Source of the DNA: Valencia hispanica
Taxonomy: Eukaryota; Chordata; Actinopteri; Cyprinodontiformes; Valenciidae
DNA: 64,000 bases
Reading direction: 5' to 3'
Assembly: GCA_963556495.2 (NCBI GenBank)
Contig: OY747702.1
Span: forward strand, 6,389,001 to 6,453,000
Shown: in pieces, positions 51,801 to 64,000 of the stretch
Layout of the letters: each line of letters begins with the position of its first letter
How positions within the stretch are numbered: the stretch's first letter is position 1
Notes under the pieces: generated by a model
The model's input: the letters and a program-made list of their open reading frames with translations, nothing else
What the model was told of the DNA's origin: nothing
Database searches by the model: none
Program-made: the position numbers and the translations under genes

Positions 51801-54800
51801 GTTCTCAATGTAACATTTAATTTTACTTCAAATGGGGTAAAAACAGTCTCTGTAGTAGTTTAGAATCATTACATCTATCTACAACAGGTTGAAATGAAGT
51901 TGAAAGCATGAGGTCCAAAACAGCTTTTTCTCACTGAGAAAAGCTGAAAATGGACCAGTATTAGATTCTGTTCTCTGATCTCAATGTAACATTTAATTTT
52001 ACTTCAAATGGGGTAAAAACAGTCTCTGTAGTAGTTTAGAATCATTACATCTATCTACAACAGGTTGAAATGAAGTTGAAAGCATGAGGTCCAAAACAGC
52101 TTTTTCTCACTGAGAAAAGCTGAAAATGGACCAGTATTAGATTTTGTTCTCTGATCTCAATGTAACATTTAATTTTACTTCAAATGGGGTAAAAACAGTC
52201 TCTGTAGTAGTTTAGAATCATTGCATACATCTACAACAGGTTGAAATGAAGTTGAAAGCATGAGGTCCAAAACAGCTTTTTCTCACTGAGAAAAGCTGAA
52301 AATGGACCAGTATTAGATTATGTTTTCTGGTCTCAATGTAACACTTAATTTTACTTCAAATGGGGTCGAAACTGTCTCTGTAGTAGTTTAGAATCATTAC
52401 ATCTATCTACAACAGGTTGACATGAAGTTGAAAGCATGAGGTCCAAAACAGCTTTTTCTCACTGAGAAAAGCTGAAAATGGACCAGTATTAGATTCTGTT
52501 CTCTGATCTCAATGTAACACTTAATTTTACTTCAAATGGGGTAGAAACAGTCTCTGTAGTAGTTTAGAATCATTACATCTATCTACAACAGTTTGAAATG
52601 AAGTTTTAAGCATGAGGTCCAAAACAGCTTTTTCTCACTGAGAAAAGCTGAAAATGGACCAGTATTAGATTCTGTTCTCTTTCTCAATGTAACATTAAAT
52701 TTTACTTCAAATGGGGTAAAAACAGTCTCTGTAGTAGTTTAGAATCATTACATCTATCTACAACAGTTTGAAATGAAGTTGAAAGCATGAGGTCCAAAAC
52801 AGCTTTTTCTCACTGAGAAAAGCTGAAAATGGACCAGTATTAGATTATGTTTTCTGATCTCAATGTAACACTTAATTTTACTTCAAAAGGGGTAGAAACA
52901 GTCTCTGTAGTAGTTTAGAATCATTACATCTATCTACAACAGTTTGAAATGAAGTTTTAAGCATTAGGTCCAAAACAGCTTTTTCTCACTGAGAAAAGCT
53001 GAAAATGGACCAGTATTAGATTTTGTTCTCTGTTCTCAATGTAACATTTAATTTTACTTCAAATGGGGTAAAAACAGTCTCTGTAGTAGTTTAGAATCAT
53101 TACATCTATCTACAACAGGTTGAAATGAAGTTGAAAGCATGAGGTCCAAAACAGCTTTTTCTCACTGAGAAAAGCTGAAAATGGACCAGTATTAGATTTT
53201 GTTCTCTGTCTCAATGTAACATTAATTTTACTTCAAATGTGCTAAAAACTGTCTCTGTAGTAGTTTAGAATCATTACATCTATCTACAACAGGTTGACAT
53301 GAAGTTGAAAGCATGAGGTCCAAAACAGCTTTTTCTCACTGAGAAAAGCTGAAAATGGACCAGTATTAGATTATGTTTTCTGATCTCAATGTAACACTTA
53401 ATTTTACTTCAAATGGGGTAGAAACAGTCTCTGTAGTAGTTTAGAATCATTACATCTATCTACAACAGTTTGAAATGAAGTTTTAAGCATGAGGTCCAAA
53501 ACAGCTTTTTCTCACTGAGAAAAGCTGAAAATGGACCAGTATTAGATTTTGTTCTCTGATCTCAATGTAACATTTAATTTTACTTCAAATGGGGTAAAAA
53601 CAGTCTCTGTAGTAGTTTAGAATCATTGCATACATCTACAACATTTTGAAATGAAGTTGAAAGCATGAGGTCCAAAACAGCTTTTTCTCACTGAGAAAAG
53701 CTGAAAATGGACCAGTATTAGATTTTGTTCTCTTTTCTCAATGTAACATTAAATTTTACTTCAAATGGGGTAAAAACAGTCTCTGTAGTAGTTTAGAATC
53801 ATTACATCTATCTACAACAGGTTGACATGAAGTTGAAAGCATGAGGTCCAAAACAGCTTTTTCTCACTGAGAAAAGCTGAAAATGGACCAGTATTAGATT
53901 CTGTTCTCTGATCTCAATGTAACACTTAATTTTACTTCAAATGGGGTAAAAACAGTCTCTGTAGTAGTTTAGAATCATTGCATACATCTACAACAGGTTG
54001 AAATGAAGTTGAAAGCATGAGGTCCAAAACAGCTTTTTCTCACTGAGAAAAGCTGAAAATGGACCAGTATTAGATTATGTTTTCTGGTCTCAATGTAACA
54101 TTTAATTTTACTTCAAATGTGCTAAAAACTGTCTCTGTAGTAGTTTAGAATCATTACATCTATCTACAACAGGTTGAAATGAAGTTGAAAGCATGAGGTC
54201 CAAAACAGCTTTTTCTCACTGAGAAAAGCTGAAAATGGACCAGTATTAGATTCTGTTCTCTGATCTCAATGTAACATTTAATTTTACTTCAAATGGGGTA
54301 AAAACAGTCTCTGTAGTAGTTTAGAATCATTGCATCTATCTACAACAGGTTGAAATGAAGTTGAAAGCATGAGGTCCAAAACAGCTTTTTCTCACTGAGA
54401 AAAGCTGAAAATGGACCAGTATTAGATTTTGTTCTCTTTTCTCAATGTAACATTAAATTTTACTTCAAATGGGGTAAAAACAGTGTCTGTAGTAGTTTAG
54501 AATCATTGCATACATCTACAACATTTTGAAATGAAGTTTTAAGCATGAGGTCCAAAACAGCTTTTTCTCACTGAGAAAAGCTGAAAATGGACCAGTATTA
54601 GATTCTGTTCTCTGATCTCAATGTAACATTTAATTTTACTTCAAATGGGGTAAAAACTGTCTCTGTAGTAGTTTAGAATCATTACATCTATCTACAACAG
54701 GTTGACATGAAGTTGAAAGCATGAGGTCCAAAACAGCTTTTTCTCACTGAGAAAAGCTGAAAATGGACCAGTATTAGATTCTGTTCTCTGATCTCAATGT

Positions 54801-56889
54801 AACACTTAATTTTACTTCAAATGGGGTAGAAACAGTCTCTGTAGTAGTTTAGAATCATTACATCTATCTACAACAGTTTGAAATGAAGTTTTAAGCATGA
54901 GGTCCAAAACAGCTTTTTCTCACTGAGAAAAGCTGAAAATGGACCAGTATTAGATTTTGTTCTCTTTTCTCAATGTAACATTAAATTTTACTTCAAATGG
55001 GGTAAAAACAGTCTCTGTAGTAGTTTAGAATCATTGCATACATCTACAACAGGTTGAAATGAAGTTGAAAGCATGAGGTCCAAAACAGCTTTTTCTCACT
55101 GAGAAAAGCTGAAAATGGACCAGTATTAGATTTTGTTCTCTGTTCTCAATGTAACATTTAATTTTACTTCAAATGGGGTAAAAACAGTCTCTGTAGTAGT
55201 TTAGAATCATTGCATACATCTACAACAGGTTGAAATGAAGTTGAAAGCATGAGGTCCAAAACAGCTTTTTCTCACTGAGAAAAGCTGAAAATGGACCAGT
55301 ATTAGATTATGTTTTCTGGTCTCAATGTAACATTTTATTTTACTTCAAATGTGCTAAAAACTGTCTCTGTAGTAGTTTAGAATCATTACATCTATCTACA
55401 ACAGGTTGAAATGAAGTTGAAAGCATGAGGTCCAAAACAGCTTTTTCTCACTGAGAAAAGCTGAAAATGGACCAGTATTAGATTTTGTTCTCTTTTCTCA
55501 ATGTAACATTAAATTTTACTTCAAATGGGGTAAAAACAGTCTCTGTAGTAGTTTAGAATCATTGCATACATCTACAACAGGTTGAAATGAAGTTGAAAGC
55601 ATGAGGTCCAAAACAGCTTTTTCTCACTGAGAAAAGCTGAAAATGGACCAGTATTAGATTATGTTTTCTGATCTCAATGTAACACTTAATTTTACTTCAA
55701 ATGGGGTAGAAACAGTCTCTGTAGTAGTTTAGAATCATTACATCTATCTACAACAGTTTGAAATGAAGTTTTAAGCATGAGGTCCAAAACAGCTTTTTCT
55801 CACTGAGAAAAGCTGAAAATGGACCAGTATTAGATTCTGTTCTCTGGTCTCAATGTAACATTTAATTTTACTTCAAATGGGGTAAAAACAGTCTCTGTAG
55901 TAGTTTAGAATCATTGCATACATCTACAACAGGTTGAAATGAAGTTGAAAGCATGAGGTCCAAAACAGCTTTTTCTCACTGAGAAAAGCTGAAAATGGAC
56001 CAGTATTAGATTTTGTTCTCTGATCTCAATGTAACATTTAATTTTACTTCAAATGGGGTAAAAACAGTCTCTGTAGTAGTTTAGAATCATTGCATACATC
56101 TACAACATTTTGAAATGAAGTTGAAAGCATGAGGTCCAAAACAGCTTTTTCTCACTGAGAAAAGCTGAAAATGGACCAGTATTAGATTTTGTTCTCTGTT
56201 CTCAATGTAACATTTAATTTTACTTCAAATGGGGTAAAAACAGTCTCTGTAGTAGTTTAGAATCAATACATCTATCTACAACAGGTTGAAATGAAGTTGA
56301 AAGCATGAGGTCCAAAACAGCTTTTTCTCACTGAGAAAAGCTGAAAATGGACCAGTATTAGATTATGTTTTCTGGTCTCAATGTAACATTTTATTTTACT
56401 TCAAATGTGCTAAAAACTGTCTCTGTAGTAGTTTAGAATCATTACATCTATCTACAACAGGTTGAAATGAAGTTGAAAGCATGAGGTCCAAAACAGCTTT
56501 TTCTCACTGAGAAAAGCTGAAAATGGACAAGTATTAGATTTTGTTCTCTTTTCTCAATGTAACATTAAATTTTACTTCAAATGGGGTAAAAACAGTCTCT
56601 GTAGTAGTTTCGAATCATTGCATACATCTACAACAGGTTGAAATGAAATTGAAAGCATGAGGTCCAAAACAGCTTTTTCTCACTGAGAAAAGCTGAAAAT
56701 GGACCAGTATTAGATTATGTTTTCTGATCTCAATGTAACATTTAATTTTACTTCAAATGGGGTAAAAACAGTCTCTGTAGTAGTTTAGAATCATTACATC
56801 TATCTACAACAGTTTGAAATGAAGTTTTAAGCATGAGGTCCAAAACAGCTTTTTCTCACTGAGAAAAGCTGAAAATGGACCAGTATTAG

Positions 56890-57180
56890 ATTTGTTTCTT
56901 CTCAATGTAACATTATTTTACTTCAAATGGTAAACGTCTCTGTAGTAGTTTAGAATCATTCATCATCTACAACAGGTTGAATGAAGTTAAAGCATGAGGT
57001 CCAAAAAGCTTTTTCTCACTGAGAAAAGCTGAAAATGGACCAGTAAATTTGTTCTTTCTCAATGTAACATAATTTTACTTCAATGGGGTAAAAACAGTTC
57101 TAGTAGTTTAGAATCAGCTGAAAAGTTGCATGACCACAGCTTTTTCTCACTGAGAAAAGCTGAAATGGACCAGTATCTGT
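56890..57180 (-). repeat. Deletion-rich satellite patch
   Basis: Nearly every landmark has lost one to several bases: TTTGTTTCTTCTC, GTAACATTATTTTAC, CAAATGGTAAACGTCTC, ATTCATCATCTAC, GGTTGAATGAAG, CCAAAAAGC, CAGTAAATTTG, CAGTTCTAGTAG. At 57116 CAGCTGAAAAGTTGCATGACCACAGC replaces most of a unit half. Losses dominate here, unlike the insertion-rich left end of the window. Confidence 0.8.
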
Positions 57181-57490
57181 TCTCTGATCTCAATGTAACA
57201 CTTAATTTTACTTCAAATGGGGTAGAAACAGTCTCTGTAGTAGTTTAGAATCATTACATCTATCTACAACAGTTTGAAATGAAGTTTTAAGCATGAGGTC
57301 CAAAACAGCTTTTTCTCACTGAGAAAAGCTGAAAATGGACCAGTATTAGATTCTGTTTTCTGGTCTCAATGTAACATTTAATTTTACTTCAAATGGGGTA
57401 AAAACAGTGTCTGTAGTAGTTTAGAATCATTGCATACATCTACAACATTTTGAAATGAAGTTTTAAGCATGAGGTCCAAAACAGCTTTTT

Positions 57491-57580
57491 CTCACTGAGA
57501 AAAGCTGAAAATGGACCAGTATTAGATTCTGTTCTCTGTTCTCAATGTAACATTTAATTTTACTTCAAATGGGGTAAAAA
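57491..57580 (-). repeat. Truncated 90 bp unit, copy 1
   Basis: GGGGTAAAAA (57571-57580) is joined directly to CTCACTGAG (57581), so successive CTCACTGAG landmarks are only 90 bp apart. That is a deletion of 86 bp covering the variable half of the unit and the left side of the palindrome. The same junction occurs at 58797/58798. Confidence 0.9.
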
Positions 57581-58127
57581 CTCACTGAGAAAAGCTGAAA
57601 ATGGACCAGTATTAGATTCTGTTCTCTGATCTCAATGTAACACTTAATTTTACTTCAAATGGGGTAGAAACAGTCTCTGTAGTAGTTTAGAATCATTACA
57701 TCTATCTACAACAGTTTGAAATGAAGTTTTAAGCATGAGGTCCAAAACAGCTTTTTCTCACTGAGAAAAGCTGAAAATGGACCAGTATTAGATTTTGTTC
57801 TCTGGTCTCAATGTAACATTTAATTTTACTTCAAATGGGGTAGAAACAGTCTCTGTAGTAGTTTAGAATCATTGCATACATCTACAACAGGTTGAAATGA
57901 AGTTGAAAGCATGAGGTCCAAAACAGCTTTTTCTCACTGAGAAAAGCTGAAAATGGACCAGTATTAGATTATGTTTTCTGGTCTCAATGTAACATTTAAT
58001 TTTACTTCAAATGTGCTAAAAACTGTCTCTGTAGTAGTTTAGAATCATTACATCTATCTACAACAGGTTGAAATGAAGTTGAAAGCATGAGGTCCAAAAC
58101 AGCTTTTTCTCACTGAGAAAAGCTGAA

Positions 58128-58195
58128 AATGGACTCAGTATTAGATTCTGTTCTAAACTGATCATGAGGTCCAAGCTTTCTCACTGAGAAAAGCT
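58128..58195 (-). repeat. Truncated and rearranged unit
   Basis: GGACTCAGTATTAGATTCTGTTC is followed by TAAACTGATCATGAGGTCC and then by a shortened AAGCTTTCTCACTGAG. About two thirds of a unit is missing between TTCTGTTC and ATGAGGTCC, and the palindrome's poly-T arm is short. Confidence 0.8.
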
Positions 58196-58707
58196 GAAAA
58201 TGGACCAGTATTAGATTTTGTTCTCTTTTCTCAATGTAACATTAAATTTTACTTCAAATGGGGTAGAAACAGTCTCTGTAGTAGTTTAGAATCATTACAT
58301 CTATCTACAACAGTTTGAAATGAAGTTTTAAGCATGAGGTCCAAAACAGCTTTTTCTCACTGAGAAAAGCTGAAAATGGACCAGTATTAGATTTTGTTCT
58401 CTTTTCTCAATGTAACATTAAATTTTACTTCAAATGGGGTAAAAACAGTCTCTGTAGTAGTTTAGAATCATTGCATACATCTACAACAGGTTGAAATGAA
58501 GTTGAAAGCATGAGGTCCAAAACAGCTTTTTCTCACTGAGAAAAGCTGAAAATGGACCAGTATTAGATTTTGTTCTCTGGTCTCAATGTAACATTTAATT
58601 TTACTTCAAATGGGGTAAAAACAGTCTCTGTAGTAGTTTAGAATCATTGCATACATCTACAACAGGTTGAAATGAAGTTGAAAGCATGAGGTCCAAAACA
58701 GCTTTTT

Positions 58708-58797
58708 CTCACTGAGAAAAGCTGAAAATGGACCAGTATTAGATTCTGTTCTCTGATCTCAATGTAACATTTAATTTTACTTCAAATGGGGTAAAAA
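58708..58797 (-). repeat. Truncated 90 bp unit, copy 2
   Basis: The junction GTAAAAA/CTCACTGAG at 58797/58798 matches that at 57580/57581, again leaving 90 bp between CTCACTGAG landmarks. The two truncated units are 1217 bp apart. Identical breakpoints suggest one deletion that was then copied within the array. Confidence 0.9.
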
Positions 58798-61700
58798 CTC
58801 ACTGAGAAAAGCTGAAAATGGACCAGTATTAGATTATGTTCTCTGGTCTCAATGTAAAATTTAATTTTACTTCAAATGTGCTAAAAACAGTCTCTGTAGT
58901 AGTTTAGAATCATTACATCTATCTACAACAGGTTGAAATGAAGTTGAAAGCATGAGGTCCAAAACAGCTTTTTCTCACTGAGAAAAGCTGAAAATGGACC
59001 AGTATTAGATTTTGTTCTCTTTTCTCAATGTAACATTAAATTTTACTTCAAATGGGGTAAAAACAGTCTCTGTAGTAGTTTAGAATCATTGCATACATCT
59101 ACAACAGGTTGAAATGAAGTTGAAAGCATGAGGTCCAAAACAGCTTTTTCTCACTGAGAAAAGCTGAAAATGGACCAGTATTAGATTTTGTTCTCTTTTC
59201 TCAATGTAACATTAAATTTTACTTCAATTGGGGTAGAAACAGTCTCTGTAGTAGTTTAGAATCATTACATCTATCTACAACAGTTTGAAATGAAGTTTTA
59301 AGCATGAGGTCCAAAACAGCTTTTTCTCACTGAGAAAAGCTGAAAATGGACCAGTATTAGATTATGTTCTCTGGTCTCAATGTAACATTTAATTTTACTT
59401 CAAATGTGCTAAAAACTGTCTCTGTAGTAGTTTAGAATCATTACATCTATCTACAACAGGTTGAAATGAAGTTGAAAGCATGAGGTCCAAAACAGCTTTT
59501 TCTCACTGAGAAAAGCTGAAAATGGACCAGTATTAGATTCTGTTCTCTGGTCTCAATGTAACATTTAATTTTACTTCAAATGGGGTAAAAACAGTGTCTG
59601 TAGTAGTTTAGAATCATTTCATACATCTACAACAGGTTGAAATGAAGTTGAAAGCATGAGGTCCAAAACAGCTTTTTCTCACTGAGAAAAGCTGAAAATG
59701 GACCAGTATTAGATTCTGTTCTCTGATCTCAATGTAACACTTAATTTTACTTCAAATGGGGTAGAAACAGTCTCTGTAGTAGTTTAGAATCATTACATCT
59801 ATCTACAACAGTTTGAAATGAAGTTTTAAGCATGAGGTCCAAAACAGCTTTTTCTCACTGAGAAAAGCTGAAAATGGACCAGTATTAGATTCTGTTCTCT
59901 GGTCTCAATGTAACATTTAATTTTACTTCAAATGGGGTAAAAACAGTGTCTGTAGTAGTTTAGAATCATTGCATACATCTACAACATTTTGAAATGAAGT
60001 TTTAAGCATGAGGTCCAAAACAGCTTTTTCTCACTGAGAAAAGCTGAAAATGGACCAGTATTAGATTCTGTTCTCTGTTCTCAATGTAACATTTAATTTT
60101 ACTTCAAATGGGGTAAAAACAGTCTCTGTAGTAGTTTAGAATCAATACATCTATCTACAACAGGTTGAAATGAAGTTGAAAGCATGAGGTCCAAAACAGC
60201 TTTTTCTCACTGAGAAAAGCTGAAAATGGACCAGTATTAGATTCTGTTCTCTGGTCTCAATGTAACATTTAATTTTACTTCAAATGGGGTAAAAACAGTC
60301 TCTGTAGTAGTTTAGAATCATTGCATACATCTACAACAGGTTGAAATGAAGTTGAAAGCATGAGGTCCAAAACAGCTTTTTCTCACTGAGAAAAGCTGAA
60401 AATGGACCAGTATTAGATTATGTTCTCTGATCTCAATGTAACACTTAATTTTACTTCAAATGGGGTAGAAACAGTCTCTGTAGTAGTTTAGAATCATTAC
60501 ATCTATCTACAACAGTTTGAAATGAAGTTTTAAGCATGAGGTCCAAAACAGCTTTTTCTCACTGAGAAAAGCTGAAAATGGACCAGTATTAGATTATGTT
60601 CTCTGGTCTCAATGTAACATTTAATTTTACTTCAAATGTGCTAAAAACTGTCTCTGTAGTAGTTTAGAATCATTACATCTATCTACAACAGGTTGAAATG
60701 AAGTTGAAAGCATGAGGTCCAAAACAGCTTTTTCTCACTGAGAAAAGCTGAAAATGGACCAGTATTAGATTCTGTTCTCTGATCTCAATGTAACATTTAA
60801 TTTTACTTCAAATGGGGTAAAAACAGTCTCTGTAGTAGTTTAGAATCATTGCATACATCTACAACAGGTTGAAATGAAGTTGAAAGCATGAGGTCCAAAA
60901 CAGCTTTTTCTCACTGAGAAAAGCTGAAAATGGACCAGTATTAGATTATGTTTTCTGATCTCAATGTAACACTTAATTTTACTTCAAATGGGGTAGAAAC
61001 AGTCTCTGTAGTAGTTTAGAATCATTACATCTATCTACAACAGTTTGAAATGAAGTTTTAAGCATGAGGTCCAAAACAGCTTTTTCTCACTGAGAAAAGC
61101 TGAAAATGGACCAGTATTAGATTCTGTTCTCTGGTCTCAATGTAGCATTTAATTTTACTTCAAATGGGGTAAAAACAGTCTCTGTAGTAGTTTAGAATCA
61201 TTACATCTATCTACAACAGTTTGAAATGAAGTTTTAAGCATGAGGTCCAAAACAGCTTTTTCTCACTGAGAAAAGCTGAAAATGGACCAGTATTAGATTC
61301 TGTTCTCTGATCTCAATGTAACATTTAATTTTACTTCAAATGGGGTAAAAACAGTCTCTGTAGTAGTTTAGAATCATTGCATACATCTACAACATTTTGA
61401 AATGAAGTTGAAAGCATGAGGTCCAAAACAGCTTTTTCTCACTGAGAAAAGCTGAAAATGGACCAGTATTAGATTCTGTTCTCTGTTCTCAATGTAACAT
61501 TTAATTTTACTTCAAATGGGGTAAAAACAGTCTCTGTAGTAGTTTAGAATCAATACATCTATCTACAACAGGTTGAAATGAAGTTGAAAGCATGAGGTCC
61601 AAAACAGCTTTTTCTCACTGAGAAAAGCTGAAAATGGACCAGTATTAGATTATGTTTTCTGGTCTCAATGTAACATTTAATTTTACTTCAAATGTGCTAA

Positions 61701-64000
61701 AAACTGTCTCTGTAGTAGTTTAGAATCATTACATCTATCTACAACAGGTTGAAATGAAGTTGAAAGCATGAGGTCCAAAACAGCTTTTTCTCACTGAGAA
61801 AAGCTGAAAATGGACCAGTATTAGATTCTGTTCTCTGATCTCAATGTAACATTTAATTTTACTTCAAATGGGGTAAAAACAGTCTCTGTAGTAGTTTAGA
61901 ATCATTGCATACATCTACAACATTTTGAAATGAAGTTGAAAGCATGAGGTCCAAAACAGCTTTTTCTCACTGAGAAAAGCTGAAAATGGACCAGTATTAG
62001 ATTCTGTTCTCTGATCTCAATGTAACACTTAATTTTACTTCAAATGGGGTAGAAACAGTCTCTGTAGTAGTTTAGAATCATTACATCTATCTACAACAGT
62101 TTGAAATGAAGTTTTAAGCATGAGGTCCAAAACAGCTTTTTCTCACTGAGAAAAGCTGAAAATGGACCAGTATTAGATTCTGTTCTCTGGTCTCAATGTA
62201 ACATTTAATTTTACTTCAAATGGGGTAAAAACAGTGTCTGTAGTAGTTTAGAATCATTGCATACATCTACAACATTTTGAAATGAAGTTTTAAGCATGAG
62301 GTCCAAAACAGCTTTTTCTCACTGAGAAAAGCTGAAAATGGACCAGTATTAGATTATGTTTTCTGATCTCAATGTAACACTTAATTTTACTTCAAATGGG
62401 GTAGAAACAGTCTCTGTAGTAGTTTAGAATCATTGCATCTATCTACAACAGTTTGAAATGAAGTTTTAAGCATGAGGTCCAAAACAGCTTTTTCTCACTG
62501 AGAAAAGCTGAAAATGGACCAGTATTAGATTTTGTTCTCTGTTCTCAATGTAACATTTAATTTTACTTCAAATGGGGTAAAAACAGTCTCTGTAGTAGTT
62601 TAGAATCATTGCATACATCTACAACATTTTGAAATGAAGTTGAAAGCATGAGGTCCAAAACAGCTTTTTCTCACTGAGAAAAGCTGAAAATGGACCAGTA
62701 TTAGATTATGTTTTCTGGTCTCAATGTAACATTTAATTTTACTTCAAATGTGGTAAAAACAGTCTCTGTAGTAGTTTAGAATCATTGCATACATCTACAA
62801 CAGGTTGAAATGAAGTTGAAAGCATGAGGTCCAAAACAGCTTTTTCTCACTGAGAAAAGCTGAAAATGGACCAGTATTAGATTCTGTTCTCTGATCTCAA
62901 TGTAACACTTAATTTTACTTCAAATGGGGTAGAAACAGTCTCTGTAGTAGTTTAGAATCATTACATCTATCTACAACAGTTTGAAATGAAGTTTTAAGCA
63001 TGAGTTCCAAAACAGCTTTTTCTCACTGAGAAAAGCTGAAAATGGACCAGTATTAGATTCTGTTCTCTGATCTCAATGTAACATTTAATTTTACTTCAAA
63101 TGGGGTATAAACAGTCTCTGTAGTAGTTTAGAATCATTACATCTATCTACAACAGTTTGAAATGAAGTTGAAAGCATGAGGTCCAAAACAGCTTTTTCTC
63201 ACTGAGAAAAGCTGAAAATGGACCAGTATTAGATTTTGTTCTCTTTTCTCAATGTAACATTTAATTTTACTTCAAATGGGGTAAAAACAGTCTCTGTAGT
63301 AGTTTAGAATCATTGCATACATCTACAACATTTTGAAATGAAGTTGAAAGCATGAGGTCCAAAACAGCTTTTTCTCACTGAGAAAAGCTGAAAATGGACC
63401 AGTATTAGATTTTGTTCTCTTTTCTCAATGTAACATTAAATTTTACTTCAAATGGGGTAAAAACAGTCTCTGTAGTAGTTTAGAATCATTACATCTATCT
63501 ACAACATTTTGAAATGAAGTTGAAAGCATGAGGTCCAAAACAGCTTTTTCTCACTGAGAAAAGCTGAAAATGGACCAGTATTAGATTTTGTTCTCTTTTC
63601 TCAATGTAACATTAAATTTTACTTCAAATGGGGTAAAAACAGTCTCTGTAGTAGTTTAGAATCATTACATCTATCTACAACAGGTTGAAATGAAGTTGAA
63701 AGCATGAGGTCCAAAACAGCTTTTTCTCACTGAGAAAAGCTGAAAATGGACCAGTATTAGATTATGTTTTCTGGTCTCAATGTAACATTTTATTTTACTT
63801 CAAATGTGCTAAAAACTGTCTCTGTAGTAGTTTAGAATCATTACATCTATCTACAACAGGTTGACATGAAGTTGAAAGCATGAGGTCCAAAACAGCTTTT
63901 TCTCACTGAGAAAAGCTGAAAATGGACCAGTATTAGATTCTGTTCTCTGATCTCAATGTAACACTTAATTTTACTTCAAATGGGGTAGAAACAGTCTCTG

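Larger units (their letters stand above)
36433..64000 (-). repeat. Satellite array, 176 bp unit, inverted arm
   Basis: About 157 units, all the reverse complement of those in 1-36432, with landmarks GCATGAGGTCC, CTGAAAATGGACCAGTATTAG, CTCAATGTAAC, AATTTTACTTCAAATGGGG and TAGTAGTTTAGAATCATT. Except at the start and at 56.89-58.81 kb, spacing is close to 176 bp. It carries the same variant alleles as the forward arm, including rare ones such as TCTATAAAAGG (40617, 47127) and GGGGTCGAAAC (47082, 52362). The array runs off the right edge mid-unit. Confidence 0.97.

Noticed and set aside
1..64000. CRISPR array
   Set aside because: The repeats are contiguous 176 bp units with no short-repeat and unique-spacer alternation.
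1..64000. Telomeric or interstitial telomere repeats
   Set aside because: No runs of TTAGGG/CCCTAA or similar were seen.

Overview
The window is almost entirely one tandem satellite DNA. The repeat unit is 176 bp, measured between successive GGACCTCATG landmarks in the clean part (for example 20411, 20587, 20763, 20939, 21115 and 21291, all exactly 176 apart). By length there are roughly 360 units. The unit is about 34% G+C (60 G/C in one consensus unit counted by hand), almost free of CpG, and has no open reading frame. A homogeneous array of this size with a nucleosome-scale AT-rich unit points to a eukaryotic chromosome, most likely centromeric or pericentromeric heterochromatin of an animal or plant. 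I do not recognise the satellite family or species. I see no protein-coding gene, tRNA, rRNA, CRISPR array, intact transposon or prokaryotic signal.

Layout. (1) 1-36432: units in one orientation, called forward here. The first ~15.7 kb is rich in small indels, mostly insertions, with degenerate patches at 4.15, 6.77-7.20, 9.94-10.04, 12.78-12.84 and 14.58-14.76 kb. From ~15.7 to 36.0 kb the units are very uniform. (2) 36028-36174: the only clearly non-satellite DNA, an insert of about 147 bp. (3) 36432/36433: an abrupt switch of orientation. (4) 36433-64000: the same satellite as its reverse complement. Its first ~430 bp are scrambled, and a second disturbed zone with truncated units lies at 56.89-58.81 kb. 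Both ends of the window lie inside the array.

Within the array, units differ at a limited set of sites, and the same variants recur in both arms. Some combinations travel as two- or three-unit modules, indicating local duplication and unequal exchange but not one fixed higher-order repeat. Every well-preserved unit carries a near-perfect 26 bp palindrome (12 bp arms) inside its most conserved part. The most notable features are the non-mirrored inversion junction, the unique insert about 260 bp from it, the universal palindrome, and a recurrent identical 86 bp deletion. No undescribed gene system is visible.
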